DNA of 64,000 nt. Source: Trichomonas vaginalis G3. Lineage: Eukaryota; Parabasalia; Trichomonadida; Trichomonadidae. Both the position numbers and the translations under genes were made by a program. Below the pieces are notes generated by a model that did no database searches, was not told where the DNA came from, and saw nothing but the letters and a program-made list of their open reading frames with translations. Location: assembly GCF_026262505.1 (NCBI RefSeq), contig NC_067203.1:10664001-10728000 (forward strand), read 5' to 3'. Numbering within the stretch: position 1 is the first letter of the stretch; every line of letters starts with the position of its first letter. Below are positions 9,127 through 19,794 of the stretch, piece after piece.

Positions 9127-10062
9127 ATGTCTGAGGACAACGACAGTGATGCAGACATCTACGAGACTCCAGCTGACTTGCATAAGCCAATAGAGCACGA
9201 GCCAGTTGAACAGGAACAACCAGAAGAAGAAAAAAAAGAAACTGAAGTTCCAACGTACAAATACCGTCTGAAAGGCTTAGATTGGTGGATTACAGATCAA
9301 CAAATTACCGAATCGCTTTCTGCTATTGGCCATGTTAAGGATTTGTACTTTAAACAATTCCATACCAATGGCCAATCAAGTGGTGATGTTGATGTTGAAA
9401 TACAGTCAGAATTACCAGTTGAAGAGATCAACGACATACTATCAAACCTTAAATTTGAAGATAAGAATATCAAATTCGAATCCGGCTCTTCAAAATCGAA
9501 GAGAAATTCAACACCGAACCCACCGGAGCAAAAAGACAAGCCAAAAGGTCATGCTCCATTACTGTACGAAGACGAATCATCACCAATACCTTCCGAACTC
9601 TTCAGATTTAAACCAGAAGATAAAGTTAAATCTGATTCTAAGTCAAAGAAGGATGATTCTCGTGACAAAGGCAGAGATGATAGAGGCCGTGACCGCGATC
9701 GTAGCAGACGTGATAGAGATCGCGACGACAGAGATGATCGTGACGATAGACGTGACAGAGACCGTGATGACAGAGACGATGGCTACAGAAGAGATAGAGA
9801 TAGAGATCGCGATGACAGAGACCGTGATGATAGGGACAGAAGAGACAGAGATCGCGATAGAAGAGACCGCAGAGACAGAGATCGCGATGACAGGGACAGG
9901 AGAGACCGCAGAGATAGGGATCGTGATGATAGAGACAGAAGAGACAGAGATCGCGACAGAAGACACGATCGTGATAGAGATCGTGATCGCAAGAGAGGAT
10001 CATCTGTTTCAAGATATGATTATTCAAGTGATGATGACAGATATTACAGAAGACGTGATTAA
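9127..10062 (+). CDS. CPSF6: CPSF6/CFIm68-like pre-mRNA cleavage factor with RRM and Arg-Asp repeat tail
   Basis: 311 codons from ATG at 9127 to TAA at 10060. Residues about 1-40 are acidic. Residues about 41-118 form an RRM with the CFIm68 hallmarks WWITD at the start of the domain and a GQSSGD-type RNP1 (GQSxG in CFIm68). Residues about 160-310 carry dozens of RD/DRD repeats, replacing the RS-like tail of animal CPSF6. The family forms cleavage factor I with CFIm25 and binds UGUA elements upstream of poly(A) sites in the nucleus; an RD tail would bind SR-like partners. An acidic linker and a conserved ending (SSDDDRYYRRRD) support a real gene. The repeat region generates long spurious frames in other registers. 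The alternative, a generic SR-like RRM protein, is less likely given WWxTD plus GQSxG. Confidence 0.8.
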   Translation: MSEDNDSDADIYETPADLHKPIEHEPVEQEQPEEEKKETEVPTYKYRLKGLDWWITDQQITESLSAIGHVKDLYFKQFHTNGQSSGDVDVEIQSELPVEEINDILSNLKFEDKNIKFESGSSKSKRNSTPNPPEQKDKPKGHAPLLYEDESSPIPSELFRFKPEDKVKSDSKSKKDDSRDKGRDDRGRDRDRSRRDRDRDDRDDRDDRRDRDRDDRDDGYRRDRDRDRDDRDRDDRDRRDRDRDRRDRRDRDRDDRDRRDRRDRDRDDRDRRDRDRDRRHDRDRDRDRKRGSSVSRYDYSSDDDRYYRRRD

Positions 10063-13000
10063 TCTTTTATTACATAAAAATAATAAAAATATTATTTATT
10101 TCATTAAAAATATTCAACTTTTAATTTAAAAACTTATATTTCATTTCTGATCTAAATGAAGATATTAATTCTATTGGTTAGTTTGAAGAAAAAAATAAAT
10201 CAAAAATAAAATTATAACACTAAAAGAAATATCGCTATGAGTTGTTATTATATAGGTTAAAATAAGAAAGGATTTTCGCATTGATCTTTTGAACAGTATG
10301 GGGGTTTTTAACGTGGAAAAAAGTTTTAGCGTGGAAAAGGCTTTTTCAGCTGCTCCTAAGATTCTATGCACAAAAAACAAGTTCACACATAATCGAATAG
10401 TACCAGTCATTATATCCAATCAAGATCGAAGGTTAAAACTTATGTTATAAATATAAATATTTTTACAATTTGGCAGTTCTGAGACAATTCTGGGGTTAGA
10501 ACGCATTAAAATAAATTTTCTACCATGATCCCAGTATTATCTCTTCAAAATCGAAGCTAGAAAAATTATTTATCCAAATGCTTGCATTCTATTACAAATT
10601 GATTTTATTATATCTCTGTTATACATAAACATATTTTAAACAATTACCTTGTTCTAACACAATAATTTTTAGATAATTCTTAAGAATTAGGCTTATACTT
10701 ATAGTTTATTTAGATATTTCTATGGCACATCAATTAAGATATAGATTACGATATTAACTGCATAGTTTCTATTAATGATTACACTTTATTTATTTGAAAT
10801 TAATTTTTTGATTATTATGTTTTTGTATTTTAATAAATGGGTTAACAAGAACTATATTACTTGAATCTATTTTCATCTAAAACATCAGAATTTTGAAAGA
10901 ATAATTTTTCTACCATACTTCAATAAGCATTGTAAGCACTATCATATCAAACCTGTATATCTATGCATGTACATAATATTATATCTGCTGTGATCTAGTT
11001 CCTAGATGCATATATATTTTATTTGATATCGAATACTTACAAACATCCAGTTCAATCTAATATAGGAATATCTTTTAATTCATCAACAAAATTTAATTGT
11101 CGGCAACACTCTTCTGTATAATAAAGATACAATTAAAAATTATATATATAATACAAATACAAGAACCATGAATCCCGAATAGCAATGTATAGTCAAACAA
11201 ATATTTTTTCATAAACACAATAAATATTATACTATCTTGATTTAAAATTATATTTTTGGCATTTGAAATAGAAACATTTTGAAATGTATAGATTCTGTTG
11301 CTTTTAATGGATGCATGATACATTATATGATGATTATCAAGAAAATCTAAACTGTTTTATCGACAATTAATGGTAATGAAGAAAATCTGAAAAATAAAAA
11401 CTTAATTCAAAAATTGAAGACTTTACTTTTACTATATTAAGGATTATGCAAAAATTGCATTTTATTAAAAATTAAGCATTTTTAAATTGTGAGCCATTCA
11501 ATTGGGCTTCTTTTTAGGGAATAAGATATTCGTAATATACACCCTATTTATTTACTGTTAATCGAGAAAAGATGTCGGAATATCAATATTTTGAAAAAAT
11601 TTATTTCAATGTGTTGCATTATATCTTTGTTTGCTGTACGTATAGAACCTCCCATAGTGAAAAATGATTTTTCAATTCTAGCTTTTGCATTGTGCCATAT
11701 ATTATTGAATATTTGCTAATTTCACCATGATATTATGCTTTTCATTGATTTTCTTCAGTAGGCTTGTATTGTTCTGTGTGTTGTAGCTTTCCGCACTATA
11801 TTTCAAGTATGCATGATGAAGAAAAGCCGATGAAATATTATTTTGGTTAATTTTAAACGTATATGCATTATTTTAATTTTTAAATTCTATGTCTATGTTT
11901 GAACAATAACATGCTTCATTTATTTGAGAAATTTTCATCTGACCAAATACTCCTATCGTTCAATAATCTAAAATGCATTTGGGTGCTTTCCTTTTTTTTA
12001 TCTAAAGATCAAATATAGTTATTCGATCTCACATACTTCTTTGCAACGTATATCTTTGCAACTACCGGTTAATTCCTAAATTTTGTCCGCAATTAATTTG
12101 TATTCATGAAAAATCGATCGATAATTATCTGTTGTGGAAGCAGCTATGCAATGCCTACTAATACTCTAGTTCTTTGCATTTATTCCTTACGAAAGCATTA
12201 AAAAAAAGAAAAATAATCAAAATTCCTCAAACTTATTCAACCTCTTCTACGAACCCTCCTTATTGTATGAAATTATAAAGAAATTTTGATTACTTAAAAA
12301 TTTAAAATAATGACATTATTTACAAATGTTAGATTTTGTTGTTCCGCAAATTTTGGAATCTTTCTAGTAAAAATGTTATCCTATCTATGGCATATCTTAA
12401 CGAATATTTATTCATATCATATAAAAGTAAATATTCAATAAATTATTTTCCTTGCTTGAGAGCATGAATATATCATTTGGTAAGTAAATTGTACTATACA
12501 TAAACATGATTAAGACATTTAATATGTTTTTTCTTCTGTTTGCATCCTTTTTTTTAATTATTTGAACGAAAGAATGGTGGGTTAGGTGCACATGACACCA
12601 ATTCACGAAAATATATCTCTTCCAGAATCATTGAGTTGATTTGTGGAAATTATTTTGGGCATCTTTAAGAAAAACATCCTTTTTCAACTTATTGGAGTTG
12701 AAACCGGAATTATTTCGTTAGTACAGCAATTTCTACTAGGAGAATTTCTCGAAACAAGTACAAAAAAAAACCAAAATTGCGAAACTAAGTATACAACAAA
12801 GAATTGTTTTGATAGCAAACAGAACCATGGAATTTATTTGTGGTAACCTTATTTTTGACTTTCGTATTCGTAACTTTTTCCGATGAATAGTTCAATTGTT
12901 AGTGCAACATATAAAATCATGCAGCAAGTCTGCAAAATTCTCTTTCCTTGAAGAGTTATTTGAAATTGTACATAACAATAAATGCTCTTCTTTTTACTTA

Positions 13001-13182
13001 TTAAAAAATTTAGTACAAAATTGCAGAATTGCATTTTATACTTTTAAAGGGAGATACTAATAGATATAGAAATGCTGGAACTTTAATAAATTTTGACTTT
13101 AAAATACATGAAAGAGCTGGGAGACACATAGAGGAAACATTAAAATTGAAAGGGTAACCGTTTATTTGTGGTCATAAAATGA
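10063..13182. other. 3.1-kb AT-rich intergenic region
   Basis: No convincing gene on either strand. The CPSF6-like 3' end has TAAA-type signals just after the stop. A partial copy of a dispersed repeat lies at 10291-10338 (see separate entry). Short open frames near 11.1, 12.4 and 12.65 kb lack any recognisable protein pattern. The stretch 12550-13180 may include the upstream part of the Tc1-like element, but its inverted repeat was not found. Confidence 0.5.
10291..10338 (+). repeat. partial copy of the AACAGTATGGGG/TTTTAGCGTGGA dispersed repeat
   Basis: The sequence runs AACAGTATGGGG, T-run, AACGTGGA, then GTTTTAGCGTGGAA. An inverted, longer copy lies at 27429-27561. The two copies are in opposite orientation about 17 kb apart, consistent with a dispersed short element. 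Confidence 0.6.
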
Positions 13183-14554
13183 ATGACAGTCGTTTTAACT
13201 AGAGAGCAGTTAGCCCTATATCTTGTACGAGCTGCAGATCAGCTTAAACTAAAGTCACAGCGCATAGTCCTTTTAGATATGGCTGGCCATTCACAATCTG
13301 TTATCACAAGAGAATGCAAATGCTCGTATACTACAATTCAATTGGTTCTAGAGCAATACAAAAAACGGGTACATTCTGGACTCCAAAAAAACCAGGTCCA
13401 AAGTTAAAAAATAATGAACAAAACAAAAAAAATGTGATAATGATTGCAGATGCAATGAAATTCTTTACTGTTAAGCAAATAAAGACTATTTTATTTCACC
13501 AATTTACGATTTCCTTATCCAATACACTAATTGGAACGATTTTAAAAGAATTTCACTACAAATATGCTCAATTAACAAAAGTTCCTAAATTAGAACCTTA
13601 TCAAATGGAAGCTCGTAAGAAATTTGCTGCCTTCTGGCTTTTACACAGAGATCTGATAAAACATATATTTTATTCCGATGAAAGTAAAAAAAGTGTACAG
13701 TCTGAACACTTTGTCACATGGATTCGTATAGATATTCCTAATCTCAACGAAGTTGAGAAGTACGCAACTGGACAAATGTTCTTTTGCATGATAGGAAAAA
13801 TTTCAAAAGTGACATTTACTTTGTTTCAAATTCAGAAGACAGTCTTGAGTACCAAGAAATTTTAATAAATGATCATTTACTTGAAATGATTGTAGAACAT
13901 GATCCCGAAGCAATTTTTCAGCAGGACGGCGCCACAATACACACAACTGACTTTAATATTGATAATATTAGATCAAAAATTAGATTAATTGTAAAGTGGC
14001 CTTCAGATAGTCCCGACTTGAATGTTATAGAGATGGTTTGGGCGAAAGTCAAAAAGATTTTATACACATGGCATTACATTGATCCGATTAAAGATCAAAT
14101 TGATCTTCAAAAAAGATTAGTACGAATCTGGAGAGAACAGATAACAATGGATTTTATTAATTCACTTGTTGATTCCTTTTTAATGCGCTGTGCAATTGTC
14201 TATGACAACGATGGAATGTCAATTAATTCACTTCCTAAAGGTAAACATCATATTGAACAAAATGAAATAGAAAGAATAATAGGTGAAGTTCAACTCGAAG
14301 ATGCATACACAGAAGAGGAACTAATTGCTAATGTAATGAGTGAAAGTGAATTGATTACTTATAACAACAATCGAAAAGCTCTCACTGCAGATATTAATAT
14401 ATCTGATCCAGTCGTCGCGGAAAAGATTAAAGATTTTGCTAAATCTTATTTACCAAGTAATTTTCCATTGTTAAAGAAATTAGGAAAAGAATTAGGTACA
14501 GAAAATTGGAACCAATTGCAGGATTATATGGGGCAATACCAAGTGAGGTGATCG
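13183..14554 (+). pseudogene. Tc1-like (DD34E) transposase, frameshifted
   Basis: Three overlapping frames make up one transposase: an N-terminal helix-turn-helix part (AGHSQSVITRECKCSYTTIQ), a central part with the first catalytic Asp (FYSDESKK), and a C-terminal part with the second Asp (FQQDGATIH) and SPDLNVIEMVWA carrying the Glu. There are 34 residues between the second Asp and the Glu, the Tc1 spacing. Two frameshifts separate the parts, one near 13350-13385 and one near 13790-13800, both close to A-runs. An extra C-terminal region of about 100 residues follows the DDE domain. Terminal inverted repeats were not located. It is inactive as it stands, but only two lesions are seen, so it is fairly young. 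Confidence 0.8.
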
Positions 14555-14950
14555 GCACCATACCACGATCGTCCGACCAACATTTTTAAAGAGCAAAAAT
14601 TGGATTAGAGAACTCTAAATAGTATAGGCAATCAGAGCGTATTGGTAAGCATATCATATTATGTTATTAAAGAAATCTGGTTTATATAAAAAGTATCTCA
14701 TTTCGATATTATACTAAATTTCTGAGATAATAGCAGGGTGTATCATATTTGTCCTATATATACGTTTGGCACATATGGTATGTGAATATTTTAAGTATTT
14801 ATTTGGAATAAATTATGCGATTGTCAAATTTGATCGACAACCATATGTGTTAATATGGTGGTGGTATTTGTATGGTTTACATTATATGTATCAAATGTGA
14901 TCAGCCGAATTAATGCAAGAATGAGGAAAGATTGCAAATTATTTGTTAGA
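14555..14950. other. AT-rich stretch after the Tc1-like gene
   Basis: No gene is seen. It probably contains the right end of the Tc1-like transposon, but no matching inverted repeat was recognised. Confidence 0.35.
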
Positions 14951-14953
14951 GTT

Positions 14954-15128
14954 TTCCTGTCTGAGTGCATAAATGCAGGGTCTTGCCTTGGCACCCTGCA
15001 CCTATGCACTCAGATCGGGAAAAGCTTGCACTTTTTGACAAGAATGTCACATTCGAAATTTGTTTTCCCAAAGGAGTTTACAATTACAATATACTGTCCT
15101 AGTATATTGTAATTGTAAACTCCTTTGG
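14954..15128. repeat. left hairpin modules of the composite region
   Basis: Hairpin 1 has arms 14954-14980 and 14994-15022; hairpin 2 has near-perfect 28-bp arms 15068-15095 and 15101-15128 around a 5-nt loop. Between them is a spacer containing GAATGTCACATTCG, itself a short palindrome. Confidence 0.75.
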
Positions 15129-15186
15129 AGAAAAGCTTTCACTTTGTGACAAGAATGTCACATTCGAAATTTTTTTTCCCAAAGGA

Positions 15187-15243
15187 GTGTCCCGTACCGA
15201 AAAGGGTCACTAGAAAAGTGACAAAAAAGTGACACTTACTCTT
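15187..15243. repeat. left terminal repeat of a hairpin-array element (TA-CCGAAA...GTCACTAG)
   Basis: The sequence TA CCGAAAAGGGTCACTAG, then AAAAGTGACA repeats and CTTACTCTTATTTT, is closely matched by the left end of the element at 25230-26033. A right partner for this copy was not found in the window, so this copy is probably truncated or overrun by later insertions. Confidence 0.6.
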
Positions 15244-15343
15244 ATTTTTCGCGCCAAAATTCGAAAGGGTTTTTAATATAATAATTATAAGGAATTTTAT
15301 TAAAAATATGAAATTAAAATATAAAAAATTTAATAGTTAATTT

Positions 15344-15491
15344 AAGGGTGCCCTATAACGATAATGTAAACATCACAAAATTAACCTTATTAGAACTCGA
15401 ATGAATGGATTATCCAGATTCTAGTTCTCAATATAATAGCCTTAAAAGTGCTTTTCTGAGGGTGGTTTATCGTCTATAGGGCACCCTTAAG
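15344..15491. repeat. large imperfect stem-loop
   Basis: Outer arms TAAGGGTGCCCTATA and TATAGGGCACCCTTA with further partial pairing inwards (ACGATAA / TTATCGT). The loop is about 80 nt. It precedes the regular hairpin array. Confidence 0.65.
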
Positions 15492-15528
15492 TTTGTTTTT
15501 TATTTTTATTTTAGAACTGTTTTCATAG

Positions 15529-16080
15529 GAATTGAAGGGTGAGAGGTATATAGTATGCCTATATACCTCGCACCCTTCAATTCAAACTCTAAATGGGAGA
15601 AACTTTGTTCGTATGTTATCTTATGAAAGCAAAGTTTCTCCCATTTAGAAAGTGAATAGGAGCCTACCAGGCACTGATACATAATCAGTGCTTTGTAGGC
15701 TCCTATTCCCTCGAGAAAGTTCGAAAACTTGGTCGCAATTGCATCTGATTGCGACCAAGTTTTCGAACTTTCTGGTAGGAATTGAAGTGTGAGAGGTATA
15801 TAGTATGCCTATATGCCTCTCACCCTTCAATTCCTTTTCTGAAGCTGGGAAATTTTGTCTGAATGTTAAACTATTCAGACAAAATTTCCCAGCTTCATAG
15901 AGGGAATTGGAGCCTACCAGGCACTGATACATAATCAGTGCTTTGTAGGCTCCTATTCCCTCGAGAAAGTTCGAAAACTTGGTCGCAATTGCATCTGATT
16001 GCGACCAAGTTTTCGAACTTTCTGGTAGGAATTGAAGTGTGAGAGGTATATAGGCATACTATATGCCTCTCACTCTCAGA
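15529..16080. repeat. higher-order array of nine stem-loops in A-B-C-D-A-B-C-D-A order
   Basis: Consecutive stem-loops of 53-61 bp: A 15529-15583, B 15589-15648, C 15655-15707, D 15713-15772, A 15778-15834, B 15840-15896, C 15903-15959, D 15962-16022, A 16027-16080. Stems are 19-28 bp and nearly perfect. A, B, C and D are unrelated in sequence, and the A-to-A spacing is 249 bp. The first and second B hairpins differ in sequence, yet each is self-complementary. No coding function; spurious frames here arise from the palindromes. Confidence 0.9.
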
Positions 16081-16133
16081 TTACATTAACGTACATAAAA
16101 AAATATTTTTAGATTGATTTTTACTAACCTGAA

Positions 16134-16710
16134 CCTCGGAGTACCGAGGTATTCGTAGATATGATGTAGGCTATTGTTTTAAGCGGTAAGCTCGGAAACT
16201 TTTGTTAGATAACTTAGCATTCGAAGTCACTTTTTGAACTTTCTGCGCAAAACTGTAGCCTCGGAGTACCGAGGTATTCGTAGATATGATGTAGGCTATT
16301 GTTTTAAGCGGTAAGCTCGGAAACTTTTGTTAGATAACTTAGCATTCGAAGTCACTTTTTGAACTTTCTGCGCAAAACTGTAGCCTCGGAGTACCGAGGT
16401 ATTCGTAGATATGATGTAGGCTATTGTTTTAAGCGGTAAGCTCGGAAACTTTTGTTAGATAACTTAGCATTCGAAGTCACTTTTTGAACTTTCTGCGCAA
16501 AACTGTAGCCTCGGAGTACCGAGGTATTCGTAGATATGATGTAGGCTATTGTTTTAAGCGGTAAGCTCGGAAACTTTTGTTAGATAACTTAGCATTCGAA
16601 GTCACTTTTTGAACTTTCTGCGCAAAACTGTAGCCTCGGAGTACCGAGGTATTCGTAGATATGATGTAGGCTATTGTTTTAAGCGGTAAGCTCGGAAACT
16701 TTTCTTATAT
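16134..16710. repeat. 125-bp tandem repeat, about 4.6 copies
   Basis: Units start at 16134, 16259, 16384, 16509 and 16634, each with the palindrome CCTCGGAGTACCGAGG at its start. The first four are essentially identical; the fifth diverges from about 16704. They lie just downstream (3') of the minus-strand transposase. Near-identity implies recent expansion or homogenisation. Confidence 0.95.
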
Positions 16711-16854
16711 AACTTATCATCCAAATCTACGATTTGCAATGAATCATCAGTAAGTAAATAGTTGTATTAAAAAGATGTAAATACGATAATATTAAGTGTT
16801 TATTCGTAATGATTTGAGAATTTGTTGAAAATTTATTGAACTTGCTCGAGATTT

Positions 16855-18021
16855 TCATTTTCTGAACTCGTCAATGCTTTCCTTAAGGTTTTTTAATTGA
16901 CCGTCGACTATCCAGAATGGTTCTTGTTCTGGATTTCGATACCAGTGATCATCAATTTCACTGGCCTCGAATTCATTCGGCGTAAAGTAAACGTTCGTTT
17001 CAGGATTCACAGGCAAAGAAGAATGGGGCATATTATTGTAAAATCTGATGACCCGTGGAAGATCTGATTCTGACTTGCAGTTTCTTTCCACGTATGGCCA
17101 CCATCTCTCAATCTTACCATTTGCCTGTGGATTGCCCGGTTGAATGAAAATATGCTCAATTCCACGTTCAACCAAAAGTTGATGAAATGAGCTTTTATTT
17201 TCAAGGCCGTTATCGGTCCAAATAGCGTATGGTGGTTGAGGTAGAGTACTTAATGCTCTTTTAAGAACTGCAGTTGTATTTTGAGCTGTTTTTTCGGTAA
17301 ATAAATTAAAATCTATGATTTTTCGCGATCTGTCGTCTATTATCGCAAACAAATATTTGCCTATTCGTTTCCTCCAATAGTGGATATCAGCATGCCAAAT
17401 TTGATGACATTTGGATGCTAGATAATTTCGAGGAATGTATTTTTGCTGATTTTTTTGATTTTGAGGGGGAGTATCTGCGATAATCGCTTCGTGTATTTTC
17501 CTGCCCATTCTATATGAGGGAGAATCGAAATTTTTTGTAATGTATGTTGCCGTTTGAAGAGATTCGCGTAATGGATTTATTTCAATAGGCGTACCTTCTA
17601 TTGGAGTCACAACTGGAACTAAAGTTGTGCGGTCAACTTCATCGAGCCAGTTTCCAGACTCATAATTTATTTCTCCATTTTTTTGAATTTCTGATTGAAT
17701 TTTTTGAAATTCTTCTGGATTCTTCTCAATATTGACAAGGTCTGTTTTCATTTTCTGAATAATTTTATTGATGCCTGCATCGGGCATTAAATCTTTCAAA
17801 TTTGCATAAGCTTGGCAGGCATCAAGATTAATTTCTATTTGTTTTCTTCCTCTTTTTGGAATTAATTCCGAGGCGTGCTGAACCGTTGGGTGGAAATTGA
17901 ATACCCACACTTCAGCATGGACCCTTCTGATGGAGATAGACCCAACATGTATATGGATGAATATTAGGACATTAGGTATAGATGAACATATATAGGAATG
18001 AGGACCACCTTGGGTCAGCAT
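16855..18021 (-). CDS. IS481-like (IS481EU type) DDE transposase / integrase-core protein
   Basis: 388 codons, ATG at 18019-18021. The first 50 residues may be leader rather than real protein. Residues about 205-320 form an rve integrase core: D212 (WHADIHYW), D270 (IWTDNG) and E305 (NGKIERWW), with 34 residues between the last two, followed by the PGNPQANGKIER signature. An IS481-like group of eukaryotic DNA transposons is known from parabasalids; Ginger and retroelement integrases have a similar core, so the exact superfamily is an assignment by pattern. The catalytic triad is intact and the frame is open. Flanking tandem and hairpin arrays may be its ends. Confidence 0.7.
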   Translation of the reverse strand: MLTQGGPHSYICSSIPNVLIFIHIHVGSISIRRVHAEVWVFNFHPTVQHASELIPKRGRKQIEINLDACQAYANLKDLMPDAGINKIIQKMKTDLVNIEKNPEEFQKIQSEIQKNGEINYESGNWLDEVDRTTLVPVVTPIEGTPIEINPLRESLQTATYITKNFDSPSYRMGRKIHEAIIADTPPQNQKNQQKYIPRNYLASKCHQIWHADIHYWRKRIGKYLFAIIDDRSRKIIDFNLFTEKTAQNTTAVLKRALSTLPQPPYAIWTDNGLENKSSFHQLLVERGIEHIFIQPGNPQANGKIERWWPYVERNCKSESDLPRVIRFYNNMPHSSLPVNPETNVYFTPNEFEASEIDDHWYRNPEQEPFWIVDGQLKNLKESIDEFRK

Positions 18022-18260
18022 CAGATATCGAATTTTAGAACCATCTAATTTTCATTCAATATTCTATAGGTGCAATGTATGTTTCCTATATATAAAGGTT
18101 TGATAATAGTTAGGTCTCAATATAGATCTTTGGTCCCAATTTATATTATGAATATCATCAATTTGTGTGTTTTTAACATTATGTATTAGTATTGTGTTGA
18201 TATAATGCTATATTATGTAGTGGTAGGTGTGTCTTGATATAAATTATGTTATTGATCGGG
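18022..18260. other. AT-rich leader upstream of the IS481-like gene
   Basis: No gene or clear repeat; it separates the transposase start from the hairpin cluster at 18.3-18.6 kb. Confidence 0.4.
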
Positions 18261-18264
18261 ATAT

Positions 18265-18590
18265 GAGTACAAATGCAAGTTATCCCGGGGTGAGGTCAGG
18301 GCTATCGCGTCCTAATTCATAGGGAAGGGTTATCATGCCTAGTATGTGTGTGCTGTGCTATCCGTTTGTCCATTGGATGGCACAGCACACACAATCACAA
18401 GACAAAACCTCGAAGCGAGAAACAGTTCTTGTAAGGATGTGGTAACTATATACCTATCCTTACAAAAACTTGTATAGTGGAGCAATGTTTCGAATTGCTC
18501 CACTTTTCCTCCCATCGAGGTTATCCCGAGGTGAAGTCATAGCAATGGGGCTCATATTGATAGTGCACCATTGCTATGACTTGCACCTTC
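18265..18590. repeat. hairpin cluster upstream of the IS481-like gene
   Basis: Stem-loops with arms TGTGTGCTGTGCTATCC (18345-18391), TGTAAGGAT (18435-18467), GTGGAGCAAT (18476-18504) and AAGTCATAGCAATGG (18533-18580). The phrase TATCCCG(A/G)GGTGA occurs before the first and last of these (near 18281 and 18522), so it is itself a partial repeat. Confidence 0.7.
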
Positions 18591-18660
18591 GTATGGTACT
18601 ATCCATTATGAATTTTGAAATAATTTTGCAATTGAAATAATCTTAAATTTAACAAAAAGG

Positions 18661-19495
18661 GCCGAGAAGGGGGTCCTTTCTCAAGGTCAGGGCCCCCTTC
18701 TAGTCTTTCTAGAACTGTAATTTGACTTATTTTGCCGAATCTCAGGGAAAACCGTCCGTGATTTGAACGATCTCCTGAGATTCGGCAAATTTGATTGTAA
18801 GCGAGGCTCTGGCCTTGCTTGGGCCAGAGCCTGTATTTGTATGTCTTTCAGGGCCGAGTTCCTGCGAGACCGTCGACATGATCGACGATCATCGCAGAAC
18901 TCGGCCCTGAGGATGAATTTTGCAGGCTCTGGCCTTTGCTTGGGCCAGAGCTTCGTATTTTCTACTTCCCAGGGCCGGATTCCACTCCTGCCGCCCGGGA
19001 TAAGGGCGCATTTGGGAAAGCCGGCCCTGGGGAATGTAAGCCATGCCCTGGCCTTTGCTATGGCCAGAGCCTGTATTTGCATGTCTTTCAGGGCCGAGAA
19101 GAGAGAGAGATCGCCAATGATGTGGACGATCTCCCTCAAACTCGGCCCTGCGGATTGTATTTACAAGCTCTGGCCTCGGAAAAGGCCAGAGCTTCGTATG
19201 GACGTTCTCTCGGGACTGGATTCCTCTCCGGCCGCCCCGAATCAGGGCGGTCTTTGAGGAAGCCGGCCCCGAGGATTGTTTGCGAAGCTCTGGCTTTTCC
19301 TGAGGCCAGAGCTTGTAATTTTCATTCAAAGCCAAGTTCCTCTCGGATCGTGCCTAATGAGGACGACCGTCGAGGAACTTGGCTTTGAGGAGATGAATTG
19401 CGAACTCTGGCCTCGGTGAAGGCCAGAGTTTTTAAGTGAATGTTTTGATGGGATGAGCCTATGCTCAGTAAGCTCGTCCCATCAAAACATTCGTT
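18661..19495. repeat. GC-rich alternating long/short stem-loop array
   Basis: Short hairpins with CTCTGGCC...GGCCAGAG arms lie at about 18805, 18922, 19043, 19165, 19285 and 19401 (spacing 116-122 bp). Between them are long hairpins of about 60 bp at 18849-18908, 18968-19032, 19089-19152, 19209-19275 and 19327-19387, then 19438-19493. Two less regular hairpins (18665-18700, 18731-18788) precede them. Long-hairpin stems differ between units (AGGGCCGAG, AGGGCCGGA, CGGGACTGG, AAAGCCAAG), yet in each the opposite arm changes to match. The GC content is far above the surroundings. Confidence 0.9.
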
Positions 19496-19794
19496 TAAAA
19501 ATTGAATTAAAAATTATCGTATGCATTCAAAAATTAAAACAATTAATATGTATAATATTATTATGTAATAATAATAGAATAAAATATATATAAAATTATG
19601 TAAAATTTTCAAAAAATATTGGAAAATGGAATTTTGAAAGAAAAAATAAGAGTTTGTATATGAAAAATTGATATTAGAAAAAATCTAGATTAGTAGAGTT
19701 AGATTATTTAGAATTTAAATGAGAAATGAATTATGAAAAAGGAAGATTAGAAAGAATTGTATATTTAAATTTAATAAAATGAAGGAATCGAACT
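19496..19794. other. very AT-rich spacer
   Basis: No gene; long A/T runs between two hairpin arrays. Confidence 0.5.

Noticed and set aside
9638-10027. Long open frames on both strands over the RD repeats (for example SRSLSLRS-type and CLYHRD-type peptides)
   Set aside because: They are mirror products of the repeated codons of the CPSF6-like gene, with no domain or start context.
12643-12846. 67-aa frame upstream of the Tc1-like gene
   Set aside because: No protein pattern; AT-rich random composition.
16134-16710. CRISPR-like regular repeats
   Set aside because: Units are contiguous 125-bp tandem copies without unique spacers, and the genome is eukaryotic.
18687-19388. Four overlapping 148-164 codon frames on both strands
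   Set aside because: They arise from the GC-rich stem-loop array; palindromes give similar frames on both strands, and the sequence conserves pairing, not codons.
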